Shown one piece after another: positions 24,789 to 34,174 of a stretch of DNA of 64,000 bases. The notes beneath the pieces are model-generated. The model was not told where the DNA came from and did no database searches. It saw only the letters and a list, made by a program, of their open reading frames with translations. A program made the translations under genes and the position numbers. Source of the stretch: JALORV01 sp963791235 (GTDB lineage: Bacteria; Pseudomonadota; Gammaproteobacteria; Burkholderiales; Burkholderiaceae_F); contig CAWBRW010000009.1 in assembly GCA_963791235.1 (NCBI GenBank), positions 1 through 64,000 on the forward strand, given 5' to 3'. Each line of letters starts with the position of its first letter. Positions within the stretch are counted from its first letter, which is position 1.

Positions 24789-25823
24789 CTAGGCGGATCG
24801 GGCAGTGGCCTCGGCAAGGGTCCAACGCGGGTGCACCGCGAACCCGAGCGGGCGATGCAACTCCGGGCCTTCTGACCGGCGGATGGCTGCGAGGCCCGCA
24901 AGCGCGATCATCGCGCCGTTGTCGGTACAAAGGCTGACCGGAGGAAAGTGAACCTCGGTGCCATGACGGCGCGCGTCCGCATGCAACCGCTCGCGGAGTT
25001 GCGCGTTGGCGCCGACGCCTCCCGCCACCACAAGGCGTGTGAGGCCTGTCGCTTCCAGCGCGCGGCGCGATTTGATCGCCAGCACATCGACGATCGCTTC
25101 GACAAACGCGCGTGCAATGTCGGCGCGTCCCTGCTCGCACAGGTTGTGTTCCTTGCGCACGGCCGTCAGCACGGCCGTCTTCAGGCCGCTGAAGCTGAAG
25201 TCCAGGTCCCCGCTCGATAGCATGGGCCGGGGCAGCCGAATCGAGCCTGGGTTCCCGAAGTCAGCCAAACGGGACACCGCCGGTCCGCCGGGGTAGCCCA
25301 GCCCGAGCAACTGTGCCGTCTTGTCGAAGGCCTCGCCGGCGGCGTCGTCGACCGTCTCCCCGAGCAGCGCGTAGTGACCCCATCCGTCGACCCGCATCAG
25401 CTGCGTGTGCCCGCCGGAGACAAGGAGCGCAACGAACGGGAACTCGGGTGCCGGGTCGGCCAGCAGAGGCGATAGCAGGTGGCCTTCAAGATGGTGTACC
25501 GGTACCACCGGGCGGGCCAGCGCGTATCCGAGCGCGTAGGCGATGCTGCTGCCGACCAGCAGTGCGCCGGCGAGCCCCGGCCCCGCGGTCACTGCGATCG
25601 CGTCGATCTGGCCGGCCGTACGCCGGGCGTCACCGAGGACCCGCTCCAGCAGCGGCAGCACGCGGCGAATGTGGTCGCGGGACGCGAGCTCCGGCACGAC
25701 GCCACCGTAGTCCTGATGCATGTCCACCTGGGAGTGAAGCGCCTGGGCCAGCAGTCCGGCCTCGCTGTCGAAAAGCGCGATTCCGGTCTCGTCGCAGGAG
25801 GTCTCGATGCCTAGGATCAGCAT
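24789..25823 (-). CDS. tsaD: tRNA N6-threonylcarbamoyladenosine synthase subunit TsaD
   Basis: A 344-residue ASKHA-fold enzyme that, with TsaB and TsaE, transfers threonylcarbamoyl to A37 of ANN-decoding tRNAs. It has MLILGIETSCDETGIAL, the metal-binding HHLEGHLLSPLL, the nucleotide-binding LVSGGHTQL and VAGGVGANAQLRERL, and CTDNGAMIALAG. The frame is open upstream, but the ATG at 25823 gives the universal start. Divergent from rpsU, the tsaD/rpsU arrangement is conserved in gammaproteobacteria and betaproteobacteria. Confidence 0.97.
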   Translation of the reverse strand: MLILGIETSCDETGIALFDSEAGLLAQALHSQVDMHQDYGGVVPELASRDHIRRVLPLLERVLGDARRTAGQIDAIAVTAGPGLAGALLVGSSIAYALGYALARPVVPVHHLEGHLLSPLLADPAPEFPFVALLVSGGHTQLMRVDGWGHYALLGETVDDAAGEAFDKTAQLLGLGYPGGPAVSRLADFGNPGSIRLPRPMLSSGDLDFSFSGLKTAVLTAVRKEHNLCEQGRADIARAFVEAIVDVLAIKSRRALEATGLTRLVVAGGVGANAQLRERLHADARRHGTEVHFPPVSLCTDNGAMIALAGLAAIRRSEGPELHRPLGFAVHPRWTLAEATARSA

Positions 25824-25894
25824 GGAATCAGTGTACGAGACCCCGATGGGCACTCCGTCTGAAGCCGGGGCTGACGGCACCACAAATCCCTGAC

Positions 25895-25924
25895 TTGTTT
25901 GCCGAAACCGGTTGCGGATATAAT
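25895..25924 (+). promoter_or_regulatory. Sigma-70 promoter of the rpsU-yqeY-dnaG cluster
   Basis: TTGTTT (25895-25900) and a perfect TATAAT (25919-25924) are spaced by 18 bp. The rpsU start codon is 90 bp downstream. The strong -10 fits a ribosomal protein operon. Confidence 0.7.
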
Positions 25925-26013
25925 CACTGGCTTTTCCGGCTGGCAGGCCGCGCTTCCATGTGGATCGCGAAAAGCCCGGCAACAGCCCCGTCGACAACCA
26001 CTGACCCTGACCG

Positions 26014-26226
26014 ATGCCTACGATACGCGTCAAAGAAAACGAACCGTTTGAAGTCGCGCTGCGCCGCTTCAAGCGCACGATCGAAAAGAGCGGGCTGCTG
26101 ACCGAGCTGCGTGCGCGCGAGTTTTACGAGAAGCCGACCGCCGAGCGCAAGCGCAAGAAGTCGGCCGCGATCAAACGGCACTTCAAGCGGCTGCGCAGCC
26201 AGATGCTGCCGAAGAAGATGTACTAA
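26014..26226 (+). CDS. rpsU: 30S ribosomal protein S21
   Basis: A 70-residue basic protein of the small subunit, needed for natural mRNA binding during initiation. MPTIRVKENEPFEVALRRFKR and REFYEKPTAERKRKKSAAIKRH are diagnostic. It heads the macromolecular synthesis cluster that links translation (rpsU), replication (dnaG) and transcription (rpoD), and here a yqeY gene is inserted after it. Confidence 0.98.
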   Translation: MPTIRVKENEPFEVALRRFKRTIEKSGLLTELRAREFYEKPTAERKRKKSAAIKRHFKRLRSQMLPKKMY

Positions 26227-26272
26227 GGCGGCACACCCGCGCAAACGAGCGGGCTTTAGGGTCGATGCAAGG

Positions 26273-26292
26273 CGCGCCTCCGGGCGCGTTTT
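26273..26292 (+). terminator. Possible attenuator between rpsU and yqeY
   Basis: A 6-bp GC stem (26273-26278 with 26283-26288) and a 4-nt loop are followed by TTTT then CGCTTT, 47 bp after the rpsU stop and before the yqeY ribosome-binding site at 26301. A partial terminator here would raise rpsU mRNA above dnaG mRNA, as known for the E. coli operon. That role is inferred. Confidence 0.5.
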
Positions 26293-26310
26293 CGCTTTCT
26301 GGAGGCAACG

Positions 26311-26763
26311 ATGACGTCACCAACACTCAAGGACCGGATCACCGAGGACATGAAGTCAGCCATGCGTGCCAAGGATGCGCCGCGGCTGTCGGCCATCCGT
26401 CTGCTGCAGGCGGCGATCAAGCAAAAGGAAGTCGATGAACGGATCACTGTCGACGACGCGGCTGTAATGAGCATCGTCGAAAAGCTGATCAAGCAGCGCA
26501 AGGACTCGATCGAGCAATTCGCGAAGGCCGGTCGCAACGACCTCGTGGCCAAGGAAAAGGCCGAGCTCGATCTGTTATCCGGTTACCTGCCCCAGCAGAT
26601 GTCCGACGCGGAACTCGAGGTCGCGGTCAATGCGGCGATCGCTGAATCCGGCGCGGCGGGACCGCAGGGCATGGGCAAGGTGATGGCAGTGCTGAAGCCC
26701 AGGATCGCCGGCCGGGCGGACATGGGCAAGGCCTCGGCCATCGTCAAGCAGCGGCTGTCGTAG
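26311..26763 (+). CDS. yqeY: GatB/YqeY domain-containing protein
   Basis: A 150-residue protein equivalent to the C-terminal tRNA-binding domain of the amidotransferase subunit GatB, here free-standing. It shows LKDRITEDMKSAMRAKDAPRLSAIR at the N-terminus and LSGYLPQQMSDAELEVAV, then GKVMAVLKPRIAGRADMGKASAIVKQRL at the end. A precise cellular role is not established; possible tRNA binding is a family inference. GGAGG at 26301-26305 gives a good start. Its place between rpsU and dnaG is common in betaproteobacteria. Confidence 0.93.
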   Translation: MTSPTLKDRITEDMKSAMRAKDAPRLSAIRLLQAAIKQKEVDERITVDDAAVMSIVEKLIKQRKDSIEQFAKAGRNDLVAKEKAELDLLSGYLPQQMSDAELEVAVNAAIAESGAAGPQGMGKVMAVLKPRIAGRADMGKASAIVKQRLS

Positions 26764-26860
26764 TTTCCTGTTACTGCCTGGCTGCCCGGATGGCGTGCGC
26801 CGCTCCGGATCAAACAGAGTGCTCGTGCATTGGTGAAGCCGCTGCGTACACTTTCGTCGC

Positions 26861-28642
26861 ATGATCCCTCAGGCTTTCATCCAGGACCTGCTCGCCCGCG
26901 TCGACATCGTCGATGTCGTCGGGCGCGACGTCCAACTGAAGAAGGCGGGCCAGAACCTGCTGGGGCTGTGTCCATTTCACGGGGAAAAGTCGCCGTCGTT
27001 CACGGTCAGCCCGTCGAAACAGTTCTATCACTGCTTCGGCTGCGGGGCTCACGGCAGCGCCATCGGCTTTCTCATGGAGCATCGCGGCCTCAACTACGTC
27101 GAGGCGATCCGCGAACTTGCGCAGCAGGTTGGCATGCAGGTTCCGGAAAGCAGCGATCGCGGGCGCGATGGCGGCAAGCTGAGCGCGCTGTCGGAGTTGC
27201 TCAAGCGCGCCGCCGAGTTCTATCGCGGCGAGCTGAAGGAAAGCCGCGTCGCGATCGACTATCTCAAGGGTCGAGGCCTGACGGGCCAGACGGCTGTCCG
27301 CTTTTCTCTCGGCTTTTCTCCTGACGCCTGGCAGCCGTTGCGGGCCGCCGTCGAGGACTACGACGATCCCGGTCTGGTCGAAGCCGGCCTGGTGATTTCT
27401 GATGAGGGCAAGCGTTATGACCGCTTCCGCGGACGGATCATGTTTCCGATCCGCAGCGTGCGCGGCCAGGTCATCGGTTTCGGTGCCCGCATCATCGGGG
27501 CGGGGGAACCGAAGTACCTGAACTCGCCGGAAACACCGCTGTTTCACAAGGGCCAGGAGCTGTATGGACTGTTCGAGGCGCGCGACGCGATTCGACAATC
27601 GGGACGTGCAATCGTCTGCGAGGGCTATCTCGATGTGATCCAGTTAGCGCAGGCGGGGTTTGGGGAGACGGTAGCGGCACTCGGCACGGCGATCACGAGC
27701 ACGCATGTCAGCACGCTGCTGCGTACGACCGACCAGGTTATTTTTGCGTTCGACGGCGATGCGGCGGGCCGCAAGGCCGCCCGACGTGCGCTCGAGGCAA
27801 CGCTGGCGGTCATTGCGGACACGAAGCGGGCGAGTTTTCTGCTGCTGCCCGAGGGCGAAGATCCTGACAGCATCGTGAAGACCGGGGGCGCGGCGGCGTT
27901 CGAGAGTGAGCTTGCGCGAGCACTGCCCCTGTCGCGGTTCTTCATCGAATCCCTGGCGGCGGGACGGTCGCTGGCCTCGCCCGAGGACCGTGCCGCGATG
28001 GTGTCCGACGCCCGGGCACTGATCCTGTCGATGCCGCCGGGGGCCCTGCGTCTGCAACTGCTTCGGGAGCTGGCCGAGGCCTCGCGAACGCCGCTGGACG
28101 ACCTGGAGACGCTCTACGGACTGCGACGTGGCCGTCCGGCACGTCCGTCCGCGCTGGCCCACAGGACACCGCATGCGGAAGTCGAGGATCTCAAGCGCCG
28201 GATCCTGCAGCAACTGCTCGCGCATCCTCCACTGGCTCGCGAGTTCAACCGCGCGGTCAGCGACGCGCATGTCGATGGCGGCGAGTCGGTCGACCGCGAG
28301 ATCGACGAAGTCTGGCGCACCGCCACGTCGCCGGAGCTCGCCACGGGCGCCGTCATGACGCATGGGGCCCTGCTGGAGGCACTGCAATCGAGTCCGTTTA
28401 TCGACGATTACCGGACCCTCGCAGCACAGGAAATGGAACTGGATACGGATGTGGAGACCGCCCGACAGGTGCTCGATGAAGCGTTCCACAAGCTGCAGCT
28501 GCGCAGGCTCGAGGCCGAACGGAGCGAACGGCTGGCCGAGTACCAGCGGGAGCCCTCGGAGGACCGTCTGGAAGCCTACCGAGTCGCCGACCGCTGCTAT
28601 ACGGAGGCGCGCGCCCGGACCGGCGAACCGGCAACCCGCTAG
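26861..28642 (+). CDS. dnaG: DNA primase
   Basis: A 593-residue primase that makes RNA primers at replication forks. The N-terminal zinc domain has CPFH then YHCFGCGAHG (C37, H40, C58, C61). The RNA-polymerase core with TOPRIM motifs follows (IVCEGYLDVIQL and FDGDAAGRKAARRAL), then a helical C-terminal part for DnaB contact (from about 440). MIPQAFIQDLLARVDIVDVV is the standard start. It lies in the rpsU-yqeY-dnaG-rpoD cluster; a 403-bp gap then precedes rpoD. Confidence 0.97.
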   Translation: MIPQAFIQDLLARVDIVDVVGRDVQLKKAGQNLLGLCPFHGEKSPSFTVSPSKQFYHCFGCGAHGSAIGFLMEHRGLNYVEAIRELAQQVGMQVPESSDRGRDGGKLSALSELLKRAAEFYRGELKESRVAIDYLKGRGLTGQTAVRFSLGFSPDAWQPLRAAVEDYDDPGLVEAGLVISDEGKRYDRFRGRIMFPIRSVRGQVIGFGARIIGAGEPKYLNSPETPLFHKGQELYGLFEARDAIRQSGRAIVCEGYLDVIQLAQAGFGETVAALGTAITSTHVSTLLRTTDQVIFAFDGDAAGRKAARRALEATLAVIADTKRASFLLLPEGEDPDSIVKTGGAAAFESELARALPLSRFFIESLAAGRSLASPEDRAAMVSDARALILSMPPGALRLQLLRELAEASRTPLDDLETLYGLRRGRPARPSALAHRTPHAEVEDLKRRILQQLLAHPPLAREFNRAVSDAHVDGGESVDREIDEVWRTATSPELATGAVMTHGALLEALQSSPFIDDYRTLAAQEMELDTDVETARQVLDEAFHKLQLRRLEAERSERLAEYQREPSEDRLEAYRVADRCYTEARARTGEPATR

Positions 28643-29045
28643 CGGCCGGCGGCCCGGCAGCTGGCGCGGTGGCCCCTTTTGCGGCAATTCGGCCGAAGTT
28701 TGCTAATATATTGAATTCTCGACGATTCAACCGGAAAATCCGGGGCTCGTCGGAGCGCCCAGGAGATCGCGATTGATCGGTGGCGCAGTAATCCAGCATC
28801 ACATAGCGTTCGCGACGCACTTCAGGGCGCCTCACATGGAAGCGCGCCCGGCCCAGGCGGCAAGGCAGCTCGCGACGACGCAAAGATGCGACAGCGGAAC
28901 CTGCCAGATCCTTGGCGGTCCCGGTTGAGATCGCGTGCTTGAACCCAATGATGGTGAAGTGACGAGTCGAACTGCACTAGTGCAGTGCGACCGCGCGTCC
29001 CAGTGAACGCCCTGCCCGAGGCGGGCGGCTGATCGGAGTGCAACG
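28643..29045 (+). promoter_or_regulatory. rpoD upstream region with promoter-like boxes and palindromes
   Basis: No gene is convincing in this 403-bp gap. It contains a TTGCGG (28679-28684) spaced 19 bp from TAATAT (28704-28709), a weak sigma-70-like pair. A 6-bp inverted repeat lies at 28711-28730 (TTGAAT / ATTCAA). A perfect 16-bp palindrome at 28971-28986 (ACTGCACT AGTGCAGT) and a GC hairpin near 29009-29022 follow. These suggest that rpoD has its own promoter and regulated leader, apart from read-through from dnaG. Confidence 0.5.
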
Positions 29046-31322
<2,277 letters not shown>

Positions 31323-31350
31323 CCTGGCGTGAACGCGCTGATGAGAACCG

Positions 31351-31377
31351 ACGGCCGCAGCACGGTGCTGCGGCCGT
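31351..31377 (+). terminator. Terminator-like hairpin after rpoD
   Basis: Perfect 12-bp arms (31351-31362 and 31366-31377) around a CGG loop, followed by the moderately T-rich TCTCATTTC. It lies 28 bp past the rpoD stop and 18 bp before the tRNA. Confidence 0.75.
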
Positions 31378-31394
31378 TCTCATTTCGGTCCTAC

Positions 31395-31471
31395 GGGCCG
31401 TTAGCTCAGCTGGTTAGAGCAGAGGACTCATAATCCTTTGGTCGCTGGTTCAAATCCAGCACGGCCCACCA
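31395..31471 (+). tRNA. tRNA with CAU anticodon, probably tRNA-Ile2 (lysidine-modified)
   Basis: A 77-nt cloverleaf including an encoded CCA. The acceptor stem GGGCCGT/ACGGCCC is perfect (7 bp). The D arm is GCTC...GAGC, the anticodon stem-loop GAGGA CTCATAA TCCTT, and the T arm GCTGG TTCAAAT CCAGC. The anticodon CAU could be Met or Ile2. The variable and T-arm sequence TTGGTCGCTGGTTCAA resembles E. coli ileX rather than elongator or initiator Met. The Ile2 assignment is therefore favoured but not certain; a TilS-identity search would decide. Confidence 0.93.
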
Positions 31472-31505
31472 ACATAACGATAGATATTTCCGACTCGAAG
31501 ACCCC

Positions 31506-32933
31506 TTGTCCGACTACCACGATTTCGAACACTTCGGCCTCGACCCGCGCATCGTTGCAGCGGTGAAGGCCATGGGCTACACGACGCCGACGCCGATCCA
31601 GAGCAAGGCGATCCCGCTCGTCATGCAAGGCAAGGACGTGATGGGCGCTGCGCAGACTGGCACCGGCAAGACCGCCGGATTCGCGCTGCCCATCATCCAG
31701 CGGCTGCTGCCGCAGGCGAGTACCAGCATGTCACCAGCGCGGCACCCGGTGCGGGCGCTGATACTGGCGCCGACCCGTGAGCTGGCGGACCAGGTCGCGG
31801 ACAACGTCAAGCGTTACATCACCGGCACGCCGCTGCGCTGCGCCGTGGTCTACGGCGGCGTCGACATGGATCCGCAGACACAGGCGCTGCGCACCGGGGT
31901 CGAGATCGTCGTCGCCACGCCTGGCCGCCTGCTCGATCACCTGCAGAGCAAGAACACCTCGCTCGGTCAGGTGCAGATCGTCGTGCTCGACGAAGCCGAT
32001 CGCATGCTCGACATGGGATTCCTGCCGGACATCTCACGCATCCTGAGTCTCCTGCCGAAGGAACGCCAGAGCCTGATGTTCTCGGCGACCTTCTCCGAGG
32101 AAATCAAGAAGCTCGCGGCTAATTTCCTGCGCGAACCCGTGCTGGTCGAGGTGGCTCGCCGCAACGCGACGGCCGAGAATGTCACGCAGGAGGTCGTCAA
32201 GCTGCATGAGTCGGAGAAGACCGATGCGCTGCTTGAATTGCTGCGAACGCGCGGCGAAGGCGGCGGCCGGCTGACCCAGGTCCTGGTGTTCGTCAATTCG
32301 AAGATAGAGTGTCGACGGCTCGCGCGGCAACTGCAGAAGGCCGGTGTCAACGCCGACGCGATCCACGGCGACAAGACGCAGGACGAGCGCATGAAGGCGC
32401 TCGAAGGCTTCAAGGCGGGTTCGATCGAGGTGCTGGTGGCTACCGACGTCGCGGCCCGTGGCCTCGACATCGTGGAGCTTCCGGTCGTCATCAACTACGA
32501 CGTGCCGTTTTCGCCCGAGGACTATGTGCACCGCATTGGCCGCACCGGCCGCGCCGGCGCCAGCGGGCTGACGATCATGATGATGACGGGGTCGGACGAG
32601 CGCAGCGTTGCGGCCATCGAGCGGCTCACCAAGCAGAAATTCCAGGTGGCGGCCGTTACCCCGCAACGACGCGAGCGTGGTCCCGAGCGTGGCTCTGAGC
32701 GGGGGGGGCGGGAGCGCAGCGAGCGTGACAGCATTCGACGCGAGCGTCCCGCACCGCCTGCCGGCACGCGGCGCGCCGAGCCCAAGCCGGTCGATGACTT
32801 CTTCAGCCGGCCCTACGAGCCGGGTGCGCCGAGCGATGCCGAGACTTTGCCAGCAACCGGAGAGCCGTCCGGCTCCCCGCCGGCCCGTCCAGCGGGTAAG
32901 GTTTCCGCCCTGCTGGGCGGTCGCAAGAAGTAG
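31506..32933 (+). CDS. DEAD-box ATP-dependent RNA helicase, RhlE-like
   Basis: A 475-residue helicase that remodels RNA, for example in ribosome assembly or decay. In order: Q motif (FEHFGLDPRIVAAVKAMGY, TPTPIQ), motif I AAQTGTGKT, PTRELADQ, TPGRLLD, DEAD in VLDEADRMLDMGF, SAT, then the second domain with VATDVAARGLDI and HRIGRTGRAG. After residue 385 comes a charged arginine- and glutamate-rich tail of about 90 residues. The start is a TTG at 31506; no in-frame ATG precedes the Q motif. It converges on the iron ABC ATPase with 8 bp between stops. Confidence 0.92.
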   Translation: MSDYHDFEHFGLDPRIVAAVKAMGYTTPTPIQSKAIPLVMQGKDVMGAAQTGTGKTAGFALPIIQRLLPQASTSMSPARHPVRALILAPTRELADQVADNVKRYITGTPLRCAVVYGGVDMDPQTQALRTGVEIVVATPGRLLDHLQSKNTSLGQVQIVVLDEADRMLDMGFLPDISRILSLLPKERQSLMFSATFSEEIKKLAANFLREPVLVEVARRNATAENVTQEVVKLHESEKTDALLELLRTRGEGGGRLTQVLVFVNSKIECRRLARQLQKAGVNADAIHGDKTQDERMKALEGFKAGSIEVLVATDVAARGLDIVELPVVINYDVPFSPEDYVHRIGRTGRAGASGLTIMMMTGSDERSVAAIERLTKQKFQVAAVTPQRRERGPERGSERGGRERSERDSIRRERPAPPAGTRRAEPKPVDDFFSRPYEPGAPSDAETLPATGEPSGSPPARPAGKVSALLGGRKK

Positions 32934-32941
32934 GTCTGAAG

Positions 32942-34078
32942 CTAGGCCGTGGCTGCTGGCCCGGCTCCGCCAGCCGCATGCACCGCGGATTCGGACGCCA
33001 GGAACGTGATCACATGGTCGGCATCCAGGCGAATGCCGATCTGTTCGCCGATCGCATGGTCATGGTGGCTGGGCACGAGCGCCAATACCTCGCGACCGCT
33101 GACAAGCCGCAGTGTGTAGATGAAGTCGCCGCCGCGAAACACCTTGCGCATCACTTCGGCCTTCAACGGACTGGCATCGTCGTGCACGACGTCGTCCGGC
33201 CGCAGCAGCACCTCGACGTGGCAACCCTTGCCGCAGGTCGCACATCCCTGCTGACACGGCAGCGGTATCTCGCCCCGCAGTTCGCCAAGCTCAATCTCGA
33301 CATTGCGTGGTGACAGCACTTGCGCTGGCAGGAACACACCTTGTCCGATGAAGTCGGCGACATAGCGTGTCGCGGGCCGGTGGTAGAGCTCGTACGGGCG
33401 GTCCCATTGCTCGAGGTTGCCGTCATGCATGACGCCGACCCGGTCGGCGATGGCAAATGCTTCCTGCTGGTCATGGGTCACGAGGATCGCCGTCGTGCCG
33501 CTCGCCTTCAGGATGCGGCGCACTTCGTGACCGAGGCGCTGCCGCAGTTCAACGTCGAGGCTGGAAAACGGCTCGTCCATCAGCAGCAGTGCCGGGCGGG
33601 GTGCGAGCGCACGCGCCAGTGCGACGCGCTGCTGCTGGCCTCCGGACAGTTCATGCGGATAGCGCTGCGCCTCGGCTGTCAGTCCGACCAGCGAAATCAT
33701 TTCATCGACACGTGCGCTGCGGGCCTGGCCGCGCAGGCCGCGCAGGCCGAATGCGACGTTGTCAGCCACTTTCAGGTGGGGGAACAGCGCATAGTCCTGG
33801 AACACGAGGCCGACGCCGCGCTTTTCCGGTGGCGCCGTGAAATGCGGCCCGGCAACCACCAGGCCGTCGATTTCGATGGTTCCGGCGGCGACCGGGAGGA
33901 ACCCGGCGATGGCCCGCAACAGCGTGGTCTTGCCGCAGCCCGAACTGCCCACCAGGCAGCCGATCTCGCCGCGCTCCAGCGAGAGCGACAGGTTGTCGAG
34001 CACGCGAGTGCCGCCCGGATAGGCGACCGCAAGATCGTCGATCACGAGGAGAGCCGAGCGCGGCGGGGTGGAATCCAT
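32942..34078 (-). CDS. fbpC: Ferric iron ABC transporter ATP-binding protein (FbpC-like)
   Basis: A 378-residue ABC ATPase. It has Walker A GSSGCGKTT (44-52), the signature LSGGQQQRVALARAL, Walker B LLLMDEPFSSLDVELRQ and the switch His in LVTHDQQEAF. A C-terminal TOBE-like regulatory region follows from about 240. That region contains an unusual cysteine cluster, CQQGCATCGKGC, at C275, C279, C282 and C286. The gene is divergent from the two-domain permease at 34175 across a 96-bp region with Fur-box-like sequence, which supports an iron substrate. The assignment to ferric iron rests on that, on the permease type and on the distant binding protein. Confidence 0.87.
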   Translation of the reverse strand: MDSTPPRSALLVIDDLAVAYPGGTRVLDNLSLSLERGEIGCLVGSSGCGKTTLLRAIAGFLPVAAGTIEIDGLVVAGPHFTAPPEKRGVGLVFQDYALFPHLKVADNVAFGLRGLRGQARSARVDEMISLVGLTAEAQRYPHELSGGQQQRVALARALAPRPALLLMDEPFSSLDVELRQRLGHEVRRILKASGTTAILVTHDQQEAFAIADRVGVMHDGNLEQWDRPYELYHRPATRYVADFIGQGVFLPAQVLSPRNVEIELGELRGEIPLPCQQGCATCGKGCHVEVLLRPDDVVHDDASPLKAEVMRKVFRGGDFIYTLRLVSGREVLALVPSHHDHAIGEQIGIRLDADHVITFLASESAVHAAGGAGPAATA

Positions 34079-34094
34079 AATTCCAGTGTACCCT

Positions 34095-34125
34095 CTAAAT
34101 GCGGTTAGTTCTCATTTGCATTTAG
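34095..34125. promoter_or_regulatory. Inverted repeat and Fur-like operator between fbpC and fbpB
   Basis: Perfect 8-bp arms CTAAATGC (34095-34102) and GCATTTAG (34118-34125) flank a 15-bp centre that includes AATGAGAA on the minus strand, a half Fur box. Positions 34112-34125 are identical to 62410-62423 upstream of the iron-binding protein. It lies in the gap between the divergent genes, well placed to control both. Confidence 0.65.
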
Positions 34126-34174
34126 ACTCCATGGTAACGCAAGGGATATTCCCGTCGAACCCGGAAGATCTTTA

